NCBI RefSeq assembly: GCF_009604385.1 | Contig: NZ_WEGJ01000038.1 | Location: forward strand, 1 to 64,000 | DNA: 64,000 nucleotides | From: Streptomyces smaragdinus | Lineage (GTDB): Bacteria; Actinomycetota; Actinomycetes; Streptomycetales; Streptomycetaceae | Direction of reading: 5' to 3' | Shown here: positions 46,248 through 54,197 of the stretch, piece after piece | Layout of the letters: each line of letters starts with the position of its first letter | How positions within the stretch are numbered: position 1 is the stretch's first letter | Position numbers and translations under genes: made by a program | Notes under the pieces: model-generated | The model's input: only the letters and a program-made list of their open reading frames with translations | Database searches by the model: none | Told to the model about the DNA's origin: nothing

Positions 46248-47183
46248 ATGGCACCAGATCCCCGGCTGCTGCGCGCCTTCGCCGCCGTCGCCGAAGAACT
46301 CCACTTCACCCGCGCCGCCGCCCGGCTCTACGTCGCCCAGCAGGCGCTCTCCCGCGATATCCGCAGACTCGAGGAGGAGTTGGGCGCGGAGCTCTTCGAG
46401 CGTACGACGCGGCAGGTCCAACTCACCCCTGAGGGTGAAAGGCTGCTGCCGTACATCAGCCGGGTGCTGGCCGCGTACGACGAACTCGCCGCCGCCTGCA
46501 CGGTGTCGGACACCCCGCTGCTGGTGGACGTCGGCGCGCGGGCGTCCACCGCGTACCAGGTGCTGCGGGCCGCGCGGCGGCGGACGCCCGGCGTGGAGTT
46601 CGCGGCGCGCTTCCACAGCGGGCTGGCGGGTGCGGCGGCGGAGATCCTCGCCGGGCGGCTGGACGTGTCGTTCGGCCGGGTGACGGGGCTGCCGGCGGAG
46701 GTGCGGTCGCGGCTCGACCACCGGCTCGTACGGTACGAGCGGATGGCCGTCCTGCTGCCCGAGACCCACCCCCTCGCCGATCTGAAGGAGGTCCCGGCGG
46801 GGAAGCTGCGCGGCGAGATCCTGTACGCGGCTGCCGGGAACCCGGCCACGACCGAATGGACGTCCCTGGCGACGGAGTTCTTCGCCCGGCACGGGATCAG
46901 GATGGCGGAGCCCTTCCCGGAGATCGCGGGGGAGGAGGAGTTCACCCGGATCGTCCGCGAGCGGGGCTGGTCGGTGCTGGCGTCGATGCAGTTCATCGGG
47001 ATGCCCGGCATGGTCCTGCGCCCGATCTGCGACCCGGTCCCGATCTCCCCCGTCTCCCTGGTCTGGCGCCGTGGCCTGCGCCACGACGGCCTCACGGCCC
47101 TGCAGACCACCGCCGACAAACTCGCGGACGAGGGCGACTGGCTCCAGTTCCCCCCGGGCTCCTGGCTCTCACCGAACGACTGA
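46248..47183 (+). CDS. LysR-family transcriptional regulator
   Basis: 311 aa from the ATG at 46248. The ATG at 46239 (MTP-MAPD) is in frame, but TTTAAT at 46235-46240 looks like the -10 and no SD is present, so the downstream start fits a leaderless mRNA better. The N-terminal HTH (about 5-65) reads RLLRAFAAVAEELHFTRAA, LYVAQQALSRDIRRLEEELG and LFERTTRQVQLT. The C-terminal effector-binding domain (about 90-300) is of standard length. It likely binds the adjacent T-N11-A box and controls the divergent MFS gene. The inducer is unknown. Confidence 0.9.
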   Translation: MAPDPRLLRAFAAVAEELHFTRAAARLYVAQQALSRDIRRLEEELGAELFERTTRQVQLTPEGERLLPYISRVLAAYDELAAACTVSDTPLLVDVGARASTAYQVLRAARRRTPGVEFAARFHSGLAGAAAEILAGRLDVSFGRVTGLPAEVRSRLDHRLVRYERMAVLLPETHPLADLKEVPAGKLRGEILYAAAGNPATTEWTSLATEFFARHGIRMAEPFPEIAGEEEFTRIVRERGWSVLASMQFIGMPGMVLRPICDPVPISPVSLVWRRGLRHDGLTALQTTADKLADEGDWLQFPPGSWLSPND

Positions 47184-47321
47184 GGCCAGCCACTCCCCGA
47201 CCACCACGAAGTCCCGCTCCCGCAGCCCGTCCTCCGTCTCCGGCGGGAACTCCGGGTAGCCGCCGGGCGCCCCGAAGGGGATGAGTGGGCCGTCGACGTC
47301 GAGGAAGAGCAGCGGGCGCAT
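47169..47321 (-). pseudogene. internally deleted HAD-like hydrolase
   Basis: 50 codons. The start MRPLLFLDVDGPLIPFGAP is the standard N-terminus of a Streptomyces HAD-domain family of about 160-180 aa, with motif I DVDGP. The end DFVVVGEWLASVVR resembles that family's C-terminus (DFxxLxxWL). The cap and motifs II-IV are absent, so a roughly 120-codon in-frame internal deletion is the simplest explanation. It overlaps the lysR 3' end by 15 bp. It is unlikely to be catalytic. Confidence 0.6.
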
Positions 47322-47457
47322 ACATCCATCGTCCCTCACCGGTGATCCCCGGCCGGGGTGAGCGCACGGTTCCCCGGCTGTCACGCCGCGCCACCCGACG
47401 GGTAACGCGGCGTTCCTACCGTCGGCGTACCAGCCCGGCACGAGCAGGAGGCACGCC

Positions 47458-48825
47458 ATGACGTCGCGTACAGGGTCACGTACAGGCAAGCGGTGGATCG
47501 AGCACTGGGACCCGGAGGACGCGGGGTTCTGGGCGGGAGGCGGGGAGAAGATCGCCCGGCGGAACCTCCTCTACTCCGTGGTCGCCGAGCACATCGGCTT
47601 CTCCGTGTGGACGATGTTCTCCGTCCTCATCCTCTTCATGGGCCCCGAGTACGGCCTCACCCCCGCCGACAAGTTCTTCCTCGTCGCCATGGCCACCCTC
47701 GTCGGCTCCGTCGTCCGCGTCCCGTACACCTTCGCCGTCGCCCGCTTCGGCGGCCGCAACTGGACGGTGATCAGCGCCTCCCTCCTCCTCGTCCCCACCG
47801 TCGCCCTCCTGGTGGTGATGGAGCCCGGCACCTCGTACGGCACGTTCCTCGCGGTCTCCGCCCTGGTGGGCGTCGGCGGCGGCAACTTCGCCTCCTCCAT
47901 GACCAACATCAACGCCTTCTTCCCCCTGCGCGAGAAGGGCTGGGCCCTCGGCCTCAACGCCGGCGGCGGCAACATCGGCGTCCCCGTCGTCCAGCTCGTC
48001 GGCCTGCTGGTCATCGGCACCGCGGGCGCCGGCCGGCCGCGCGTCCTGCTGGCCGTATACATTCCGCTCATCGTGATCGCCGCCGCCCTCGCGGCCCGCC
48101 GGATGGACAACCTCGCGCCTGTACGCAACGACACCGGAGCCGCCCTCGAGGCCGCCCGCGACCGCCACACGTGGATCATGTCGTTCCTCTACGTCGGCAC
48201 GTTCGGCTCGTTCATCGGCTACAGCTTCGCCTTCGGCCTCGTCCTGCAGAGCCAGTTCGGCCGTACGCCCCTGCAGGCCGCCTCCCTCACCTTCGTCGGC
48301 CCGCTGCTGGGCTCCCTGATCCGCCCGGTCGGCGGCAGGCTCGCGGACCGGTTCGGCGGGGCGCGCATCACCCTGTGGAACTTCCTCGGCATGGCCGCCT
48401 TCACCGGGCTCGTCGTCATGGCGTCCGTGCGGGAGTCGCTGCCGCTGTATCTCGCCGGGTTCATCCCGCTGTTCGCCCTCAGCGGCCTCGGCAACGGCTC
48501 GACGTACAAGATGATCCCCGGCATCTACCTGGCCAAGGCATTCGCCTCGGGCCTCACCGGCGAGGAGGCGCAGGCGTACGGGCGGCGGCTGTCCGGCGCG
48601 TCCATGGGGCTGATCGGCGCGGTCGGCGCGCTCGGCGGGCTCGGCGTCAACCTCGCCTTCCGCCAGTCCTTCCTCAGCGGCGGCGACGGCACCGTCGCGT
48701 GCGCGTCCTTCCTCGCCTTCTACGCCGTCTGCTTCGCCCTGACCTGGGCCGTCTACCTGCGCCGCCCCCTGCCCACCGGCGCTCCCGCGGCCGCGCCGGG
48801 GCAGCCCGCCTACGCTCACGTGTGA
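47458..48825 (+). CDS. narK: nitrate/nitrite transporter NarK
   Basis: 455 aa with 12 TM segments and SD GCAGGAGG 7 nt before the ATG. Nitrate-porter signatures are visible: GGGNFASSMTNINAFFPLREKG in TM5 (the Gly-rich nitrate signature), GLNAGGGNIGVP, and the second signature in TM11 near GLGNGSTYKMIPGIY. The extended N-terminus WIEHWDPEDAGFW is typical of actinobacterial NarK/NarK3. It moves nitrate in and/or nitrite out. It is followed by a HemD/winged-helix gene, the same pairing as narK3 and Rv0260c in mycobacteria. Confidence 0.95.
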   Translation: MTSRTGSRTGKRWIEHWDPEDAGFWAGGGEKIARRNLLYSVVAEHIGFSVWTMFSVLILFMGPEYGLTPADKFFLVAMATLVGSVVRVPYTFAVARFGGRNWTVISASLLLVPTVALLVVMEPGTSYGTFLAVSALVGVGGGNFASSMTNINAFFPLREKGWALGLNAGGGNIGVPVVQLVGLLVIGTAGAGRPRVLLAVYIPLIVIAAALAARRMDNLAPVRNDTGAALEAARDRHTWIMSFLYVGTFGSFIGYSFAFGLVLQSQFGRTPLQAASLTFVGPLLGSLIRPVGGRLADRFGGARITLWNFLGMAAFTGLVVMASVRESLPLYLAGFIPLFALSGLGNGSTYKMIPGIYLAKAFASGLTGEEAQAYGRRLSGASMGLIGAVGALGGLGVNLAFRQSFLSGGDGTVACASFLAFYAVCFALTWAVYLRRPLPTGAPAAAPGQPAYAHV

Positions 48826-48936
48826 CGTAACAGCGAGGAAATCGCCTTGATCCGCGTACGTCACCCGCCCCGGGGACGATGGTCGCCAGCCGGCCGTCGC
48901 GGGCGACGTTGGCACCGAGCCGGGGACGAGAGACCT

Positions 48937-50073
48937 ATGGACGAAATGATCAAACCCCTCGCCGGGTTCACCGTGGGCGTGACCGCCGCCCGGCGGGCCG
49001 ACGAGCTCGGCGCCCTCCTCCAGCGGCGCGGCGCCGCCGTCCAGCACGCGCCGGCGCTGCGGATCGTGCCGCTGCCGGACGACACGGAGCTGCTGGCGAG
49101 AACCAAGCAGATCGTCGACGACGCCCCGCACATCGTGGTCGCGACGACCGCGATCGGCTTCCGCGGCTGGGTCGAGGCGGCGGCGGGCTGGGGGCTGGGC
49201 GAGCGGCTGCTGGAGCGGCTGTCGACGGTACGGCTTCTCGCGCGCGGCCCCAAGGTGCGCGGCGCGATCCGGGCGGCGGGGCTGACGGAGGAGTGGTCGC
49301 CGGCGTCGGAGTCCATGGCGGAGGTGCTGGACCGGCTCCTGACGGAGGGCGTCGAGGGGCGGCGGATCGCGCTGCAGCTGCACGGCGAGCCGCTGCCCGG
49401 GTTCACGGAGGCGCTGCGGGCGGCGGGGGCGGAGGTGGTGGCGGTGCCGGTGTACCGGTGGATGCCGCCGGAGGACCTCGGCCCCGTCGACCGGCTGCTG
49501 GACGCGGTGGTGGCGCGGACGGTGGACGCGGTCACGTTCACGTCGGCCCCGGCGGGGGCGAGCTTCCTGGAGCGGGCGCGGGAGCGGGGCGTGCGGGAGG
49601 AGGTGCTGGGGGCGCTGCGGACGGACGTGCTGGCGGCGTGCGTGGGGCCGGTGACGGCGCTGCCGCTGGAGCGGCACGACGTGCCGACGGCGCAGCCCGC
49701 GCGCTTCCGTCTGGGCCCGCTGGTCCAGCTCCTCGCGGTGGAGCTCCCCGGCCGGGTGCGCCCGCTGCCGGTCGCCGGCCACCGGCTCGAGATCCGCGGC
49801 CGGGCGGCGCTGGTGGACGGCGCGCTGCGGCCGGTCCCCCCGGCGGGGATGGTCCTGCTGCGCACGCTGGCCCGGCGCCCGGGGTGGGTGGTGTCCCGCG
49901 CGGACCTGCTGCGCGCGCTGCCGGGCGCGGGGCGGGACGAGCACGCGGTGGAGACGGCGATGGCCCGGCTCCGGACGGCGCTGGGGACGCCGAAGCTGAT
50001 CCAGACGGTGGTGAAGCGGGGGTACCGGCTGGCGCACGATCCGTCGGCGGAGACGAAGTACGGGGACGGCTGA
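48937..50073 (+). CDS. uroporphyrinogen-III synthase-like domain fused to OmpR-type DNA-binding domain
   Basis: 378 aa from the ATG at 48937 with upstream GGGGACGAGAG. Residues about 8-260 form a HemD-like double Rossmann-like fold (GFTVGVTAARRADELGALLQ; VVATTAIGFRGWVEAA; DAVTFTSAPAGASFLERA). Residues about 275-370 form an OmpR-type winged helix (LEIRGRAALVDG; GMVLLRTLARRPGWVVSRADLL; VETAMARLRTALGTPKLIQTVVKRGYRL). It probably acts as a transcription factor for nitrate/nitrite genes rather than a housekeeping HemD, because it lies behind narK. No receiver phosphorylation site is present. Confidence 0.88.
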   Translation: MDEMIKPLAGFTVGVTAARRADELGALLQRRGAAVQHAPALRIVPLPDDTELLARTKQIVDDAPHIVVATTAIGFRGWVEAAAGWGLGERLLERLSTVRLLARGPKVRGAIRAAGLTEEWSPASESMAEVLDRLLTEGVEGRRIALQLHGEPLPGFTEALRAAGAEVVAVPVYRWMPPEDLGPVDRLLDAVVARTVDAVTFTSAPAGASFLERARERGVREEVLGALRTDVLAACVGPVTALPLERHDVPTAQPARFRLGPLVQLLAVELPGRVRPLPVAGHRLEIRGRAALVDGALRPVPPAGMVLLRTLARRPGWVVSRADLLRALPGAGRDEHAVETAMARLRTALGTPKLIQTVVKRGYRLAHDPSAETKYGDG

Positions 50074-50141
50074 CCGGGGTTGAGCCGCACGGCCGTCGGA
50101 TGCGTACCGATGACCGGAAGGTCTCGACCCAGAGGTGAGCC

Positions 50142-50717
50142 GTGCGCAACGATGCCCTGATGACGGACGACCGCCCGTACGGACGGGCCCGTGAGGCCGA
50201 GCGGGAGAGGCTGCCCGACGAGGAGTTGATGCGGGCGCTGTACGCCGAGCACGCCGGGCCGTTGTTCGCGTTCGTGCTGCGGCTCGTCGCCGGGGACCGG
50301 CACCGGGCCGAGGACGTCGTGCAGGAGACCCTGCTGCGGGCCTGGAAGAACGCGGAGCGGCTGCGGCGGGCCACCGGGTCCGTGCGGCCCTGGCTCGTCA
50401 CCGTCGCGCGGCGCATCGTCATCGACGGGCACCGCAGCCGGCAGGCGCGGCCGCAGGAGGTGGACGCCGGGCCGCTGGAGTCGGTGCCGGCCGCCGACGA
50501 CATCGACCGGGCGCTGCACCGGATGACGATCGCCGACGCGCTCGGGGACCTCAGCGAGGCGCACCGGCAGGCGCTGGTCGAGACGTACTTCCGGGGACGT
50601 ACCGTGGCGGAGGCGGCCGAGGCGCTGCGGGTGCCGCCGGGCACGGTGCGGTCGCGGGTGTTCTACGCCCTGCGGTCGCTGCGGCTGTCGCTGGAGGAGA
50701 GAGGGGCCGGGGAATGA
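50142..50717 (+). CDS. sigU: ECF sigma factor (SigL/SigU-like)
   Basis: 191 aa from a GTG with upstream AGAGGTGAG. Region 2 (about 28-95) has LYAEHAGPLFAFVLRLVAGD, DVVQETLLRAWKN and the -10 recognition GSVRPWLVTVARRIVIDG. Region 4 (about 125-180) has LSEAHRQALVETYFRGRTVA and the HTH PPGTVRSRVFYALRSLRL. It directs RNA polymerase to a small regulon, probably envelope or secretion related. The anti-sigma gene overlaps its stop by 4 bp (ATGA). The symbol is by analogy with S. coelicolor gene order (sigU-rsuA-helicase-malic enzyme-hup), recalled rather than searched. Confidence 0.85.
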   Translation: MRNDALMTDDRPYGRAREAERERLPDEELMRALYAEHAGPLFAFVLRLVAGDRHRAEDVVQETLLRAWKNAERLRRATGSVRPWLVTVARRIVIDGHRSRQARPQEVDAGPLESVPAADDIDRALHRMTIADALGDLSEAHRQALVETYFRGRTVAEAAEALRVPPGTVRSRVFYALRSLRLSLEERGAGE

Positions 50718-51424
50718 GCTCTGTCCCGCACACGGACGTCGGCGCGTACGCCCTCGGGCTCCTGACCGGCGAGGACGCGACGCGGTTCGAGGAGCATCTG
50801 GCCGGCTGCGACCGGTGCGCCGCCGAGCTGGAGTCCCTCCTCGGCGTCACGGAGCTGCTGGCCGACCTCGGCCCCGGCGCCCCGGAGGCCGAACCCCCGC
50901 CGGACGGGCTGCTGGACCGTACGCTCGCCGCCGCCGCGGCCCGGCAGCGGACGGTACGGCGGCGACGGCGCCGGCTCACCGCCGTGGCGGCCGTGCTGAT
51001 CGTCGGGGGGCCGGTGGTCACGGGCCTGGTGGTCGCCGGCAAGGAGCGGACCGCAGTGGTGGCCCAGAACCCCGCCCGTGACCTCTTCGAACGCGGCGGG
51101 CTGCACAAGGCCGGCGCCACCGACCCCGGCAGCCATGTGACGGCCGTCGTCGCCACCCAGGCCATGGCCTGGGGGACGCACGCGGTGCTGGAGCTGACGG
51201 GGGTGACCGGGCCGCGCAGCTGCTCGCTGGTCGCGGTGGGGCGGGACGGGGCGGAGGAGACGCTGTCCACCTGGTCCGTTCCGGCCGGGGGCTACAACTT
51301 CGGCAGCGGTCAGCAGCCCCTCTACATCGACGGTGCCTCGGGGATGCCGCCTGACCGTATCGCCCGATTCGTGGTACGTACCAAAGACGGCGAAGTCCTG
51401 GTCACAGTTGCGTCTGACACGTGA
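50714..51424 (+). CDS. rsuA: zinc-binding anti-sigma factor (RslA/RsuA-like)
   Basis: 236 aa. The N-terminal ZAS motif is HLAGCDRCAAELE (His-x3-Cys-x2-Cys, about 32-39) with an upstream His in PHTDVGAYALGLL. A single TM helix follows (about 87-112, RLTAVAAVLIVGGPVVTGLVVAG), and the extracytoplasmic C-terminal domain (about 113-236) contains QAMAWGTHAVLEL and VGRDGAEETLSTW. It holds the upstream sigma factor inactive at the membrane until redox or envelope stress releases it. Coupled translation (ATGA overlap) keeps stoichiometry. Confidence 0.88.
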   Translation: MSSVPHTDVGAYALGLLTGEDATRFEEHLAGCDRCAAELESLLGVTELLADLGPGAPEAEPPPDGLLDRTLAAAAARQRTVRRRRRRLTAVAAVLIVGGPVVTGLVVAGKERTAVVAQNPARDLFERGGLHKAGATDPGSHVTAVVATQAMAWGTHAVLELTGVTGPRSCSLVAVGRDGAEETLSTWSVPAGGYNFGSGQQPLYIDGASGMPPDRIARFVVRTKDGEVLVTVASDT

Positions 51425-51435
51425 CCTACCGGACG

Positions 51436-51465
51436 TTGGCTGACAGGTCCCCCATCGCGTACGGT
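51436..51465 (+). promoter_or_regulatory. predicted promoter of the HelD-type gene
   Basis: TTGGCT (51436-51441) and TACGGT (51460-51465) are separated by 18 bp, 35 bp before the start codon. No inverted repeat of the rifamycin-associated element type is seen in the 75-bp gap. Confidence 0.5.
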
Positions 51466-51499
51466 AGACGGCTGCCTAACCTGCACGAAGGGGGACGCG

Positions 51500-53815
51500 T
51501 TGGCCGCGTACGGTGCCACGTTCGACTCGGGCGCCGCCGAGTCCGCCCGCGACCGGGAGATCACGTCCGAACAGGTCCATCTGGACCGGGTGTACGTCCG
51601 GCTCGAGGAGAAGATCCACGAGGCGGAGTTCCTGATGGACGACGCCGCCAAACGGGTCCATGTCGGCACACCCGGCGCGCTCGCCGAGCGCGACGCCCAG
51701 GTGTTCCGGGCCGGCGTCCATCTGAACCGGCTGAACAGCGAGTTCGAGGACTTCCTCTTCGGCCGCATCGACCTGCTCCCCGGCAAGGACGGCGTCCGCG
51801 GCCCCGACGGCGCGATGACCTCCGTCGACCCCGCCGACGACGCCGTCCACGACGGCCGCGCGGAGATCGCCGAGACCCTGCACATCGGCCGCCTCGGCGT
51901 CCTGGACGCCGAGTACTCGCCCCTGGTCATCGACTGGCGCGCGCCCGCCGCCGCCCCGTTCTACCGCGCCACGCCCGTCGCCCCCGGCCGGGTCGTGCGG
52001 CGCCGGGTGATCCGCTCCAAGGGCCGCCGGGTGCTGGGCGTCGAGGACGACCTCCTGCGCCCCGAGCTGACCGTCACCCTGGACGGCGAGGAGCTGGCCG
52101 TCATCGGTGACGGCGCCCTGATGGCGGCGCTGGGCCGGGCCCGTACGCACACGATGCGCGACATCGTCTCGTCCATCCAGGCCGAGCAGGACCTCGTCAT
52201 CCGCGCTCCCGCCGCCTCCGTCACGGAGGTCGAGGGCGGACCCGGTACGGGCAAGACCGCCGTCGCGCTGCACCGCGCCGCGTATCTGCTGTACCAGGAC
52301 CGGCGGCGTTACGCCGGGGGCATCCTCATCGTCAGCCCGACGCCGCTGCTCGTCGCGTACACCGAGGGCGTCCTGCCGTCGCTGGGCGAGGAGGGGCAGG
52401 TGGCGATCCGGGCGATCGGGTCGCTGGTCGACGGGGCCGAGGCCACCGCGTACGACCCGCCGGCCGTGGCCCGGATCAAGGGCTCCGCGCGGATGACCCG
52501 GGTGCTGCGGCGTGCCGCGCGCGGCGTGATCGAGGGCGCCCGGCCGGCGGGGCGGGCGGGGCTGCGCGTCGTCGCGTTCGGGGCCCGGATCGAGCTGGAC
52601 GAGGACGAGCTGCGGCGCGTCAAGCAGACCGTCCTCGGCGGGACCGCGCCCATCAACCTGCTGCGGCCCCGGGCCCGGCGGCTGCTGCTGGACGCGCTGT
52701 GGACGAAGTCCGGCGGCCCGCGCCGGCATCTGGACCCGCAGCTGGCCCAGGAGGCGCGGCAGGCGTTCGACGAGGACGTCGCGGACGAGGACGCCTTCAC
52801 CGGGTTCCTCGAGACCTGGTGGCCCGAGCTCACCCCGCGTGAGGTGCTGACGGCCATGGCGGACGAGCGGTCGCTGCACCGCTGGTCGCGGCGGGTGCTG
52901 CGGCCGGAGGAGATCCGCCGGCTGCGCCGGTCGCTCACCCGGGCGGCGGGGGACGCGCCGGTGTACTCCGTGCACGACGTCGCCCTGCTCGACGAGCTGC
53001 AGGCGGTCCTCGGCACCCCCGCCCGGCCCCGCGGGCCCCGCGTCGCCGACCCGCTGGACCAGCTCACGGGGCTGGAGGAGCTGATGCCCGGGCAGGCGGC
53101 GGAGTCCCGCCGGGAGCGGGCCGAGCGGCTCGCCGAGGAGCGCCGGGAGTACGCGCACGTCATCGTCGACGAGGCGCAGGACCTCACGCCCATGCAGTGG
53201 CGCATGGTCGGCCGCCGCGGCCGGCACGCCACCTGGACGGTCGTCGGGGACGCCGCGCAGTCGTCGTGGTCGGACCCCGAGGAGGCCGCCGAGGCCCGTA
53301 CGGAGGCCCTGGGCAGCCGCCCGCGCCGCCGCTTCGAGCTGACGGTGAACTACCGCAACCCCGCCGAGGTCGCCGACATCGCCTCGCGCGTGCTGGCCCT
53401 GGCGATGCCGGGGAAGACCCCGCCGACGGCGGTGCGCTCCACGGGGCTGGCGCCGCGGTTCACCGTCGCCGGTGACTCCCTCGCGGACACGGTGCGGGCG
53501 GAGGCCGGGCGGCTGCTGGCGGAGGTCGACGGGACGGTGGGCGTGGTCGTGGCCATGGCCCGCCGGGAGGAGGCCGCGGGCTGGCTGGCGGGGCTGGGGG
53601 AGCGCGTGGTGGCGCTGGGCTCGCTGGAGGCCAAGGGTCTGGAGTACGACGCCACGCTGGTCGTGTCCCCCGCGGAGATCGCCGACGAGTCCCCGGCGGG
53701 CCTGCGCGTGCTGTACGTGGCCCTGACCCGGGCCACCCAGCGGCTGACGGTGGTGTCCCGCGCGGACCTGGACGTCCCGGACGGGGACGGGGTGGCGGAC
53801 CTGCTGCGGCCGTAG
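51500..53815 (+). CDS. helD: HelD-family RNA polymerase-associated ATPase (UvrD-like superfamily 1)
   Basis: 771 aa from a rare TTG start with SD AAGGGGG 5-6 nt upstream. The N-terminal coiled coil (about 10-60, EITSEQVHLDRVYVRLEEKI) is the arm that enters the RNA polymerase secondary channel in HelD proteins. Walker A is EGGPGTGKTAVALHRA (about 246-261), motif II VDEAQDLTPMQW (about 556-567), and motifs V/VI near the C-terminus include SLEAKGLEYDATLV and YVALTRATQRL. HelD/HelR strips or recycles stalled polymerase from DNA and in streptomycetes can give rifamycin tolerance. No resistance cassette surrounds it. Confidence 0.9.
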   Translation: MAAYGATFDSGAAESARDREITSEQVHLDRVYVRLEEKIHEAEFLMDDAAKRVHVGTPGALAERDAQVFRAGVHLNRLNSEFEDFLFGRIDLLPGKDGVRGPDGAMTSVDPADDAVHDGRAEIAETLHIGRLGVLDAEYSPLVIDWRAPAAAPFYRATPVAPGRVVRRRVIRSKGRRVLGVEDDLLRPELTVTLDGEELAVIGDGALMAALGRARTHTMRDIVSSIQAEQDLVIRAPAASVTEVEGGPGTGKTAVALHRAAYLLYQDRRRYAGGILIVSPTPLLVAYTEGVLPSLGEEGQVAIRAIGSLVDGAEATAYDPPAVARIKGSARMTRVLRRAARGVIEGARPAGRAGLRVVAFGARIELDEDELRRVKQTVLGGTAPINLLRPRARRLLLDALWTKSGGPRRHLDPQLAQEARQAFDEDVADEDAFTGFLETWWPELTPREVLTAMADERSLHRWSRRVLRPEEIRRLRRSLTRAAGDAPVYSVHDVALLDELQAVLGTPARPRGPRVADPLDQLTGLEELMPGQAAESRRERAERLAEERREYAHVIVDEAQDLTPMQWRMVGRRGRHATWTVVGDAAQSSWSDPEEAAEARTEALGSRPRRRFELTVNYRNPAEVADIASRVLALAMPGKTPPTAVRSTGLAPRFTVAGDSLADTVRAEAGRLLAEVDGTVGVVVAMARREEAAGWLAGLGERVVALGSLEAKGLEYDATLVVSPAEIADESPAGLRVLYVALTRATQRLTVVSRADLDVPDGDGVADLLRP

Positions 53816-53840
53816 GGCCCTGCCGGCGCCGTACGCACGA

Positions 53841-53872
53841 CGAAGGGCGCCCTCCGGGGAGGGCGCCCTTCG
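53841..53872 (+). terminator. terminator after the HelD-type gene
   Basis: CGAAGGGCGCCC pairs with GGGCGCCCTTCG across a short CTCCGGGGA loop, 25 bp after the stop. Confidence 0.8.
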
Positions 53873-53885
53873 CACTGCCAAGCCA

Positions 53886-53973
53886 AGACACCGACCCGCC
53901 AGCTCGCCTCGCGGCAAAAGGCCGCTCGTAGCGGCAAAGGTTGGGCCCGGGGGCATGGATCGAGCCGGTGTCT
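53886..53973. ncRNA. possible structured RNA between the HelD-type and malic enzyme genes
   Basis: AGACACCG (53886-53893) and CGGTGTCT (53966-53973) are perfectly complementary and would close an 88-nt element. Inside are two mutually exclusive stems: GCGGC-AAAAG-GCCGC (53911-53925) and GCCGCT-CGT-AGCGGC (53921-53935). The segment GCGGCAAAAGG/GCGGCAAAGG is also directly repeated. Either strand could be transcribed. It is not a tRNA. No family is recognised, and it could equally be a 3' structure or transcription-control region. Confidence 0.35.
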
Positions 53974-54089
53974 CAATCAGGGTAACAAACCCATCCCGCC
54001 AGGCCATTCCCGTCCCACGGCAACTTTTCGGCACCGCCGGGAGCCCGCGCCCGCGGCCTCGGGGAATGCCGGACCGAGATGTCACGTTA

Positions 54090-54165
54090 CGGAAAAGTCT
54101 TTCCGCCCTCCGACCCTGGTTACCGGATACCCACCGGTAGGTGCGACGATCGGTTGGCACAACCG
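54090..54165 (+). promoter_or_regulatory. inverted repeats upstream of malic enzyme
   Basis: CGGAAA-AGTC-TTTCCG (54090-54105) and CGGTTG-GCA-CAACCG (54151-54165) are perfect 6-bp inverted repeats in the 120 bp before the malic enzyme start. The first could be an operator and the second lies in the probable mRNA leader. The remainder of the 382-bp gap contains only the terminator and the element at 53886-53973. Confidence 0.4.
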
Positions 54166-54197
54166 AAGCAAACGCAGAAGCGAAGAGGTATCACGCA

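Noticed and set aside
51425..51499. Rifamycin-associated element in front of the HelD-type gene
   Set aside because: No inverted repeat of that form is visible in the 75-bp gap.
53886..53973. A tRNA gene
   Set aside because: The ends pair over 8 bp, but there is no D arm, anticodon arm or GTTCGA T loop.
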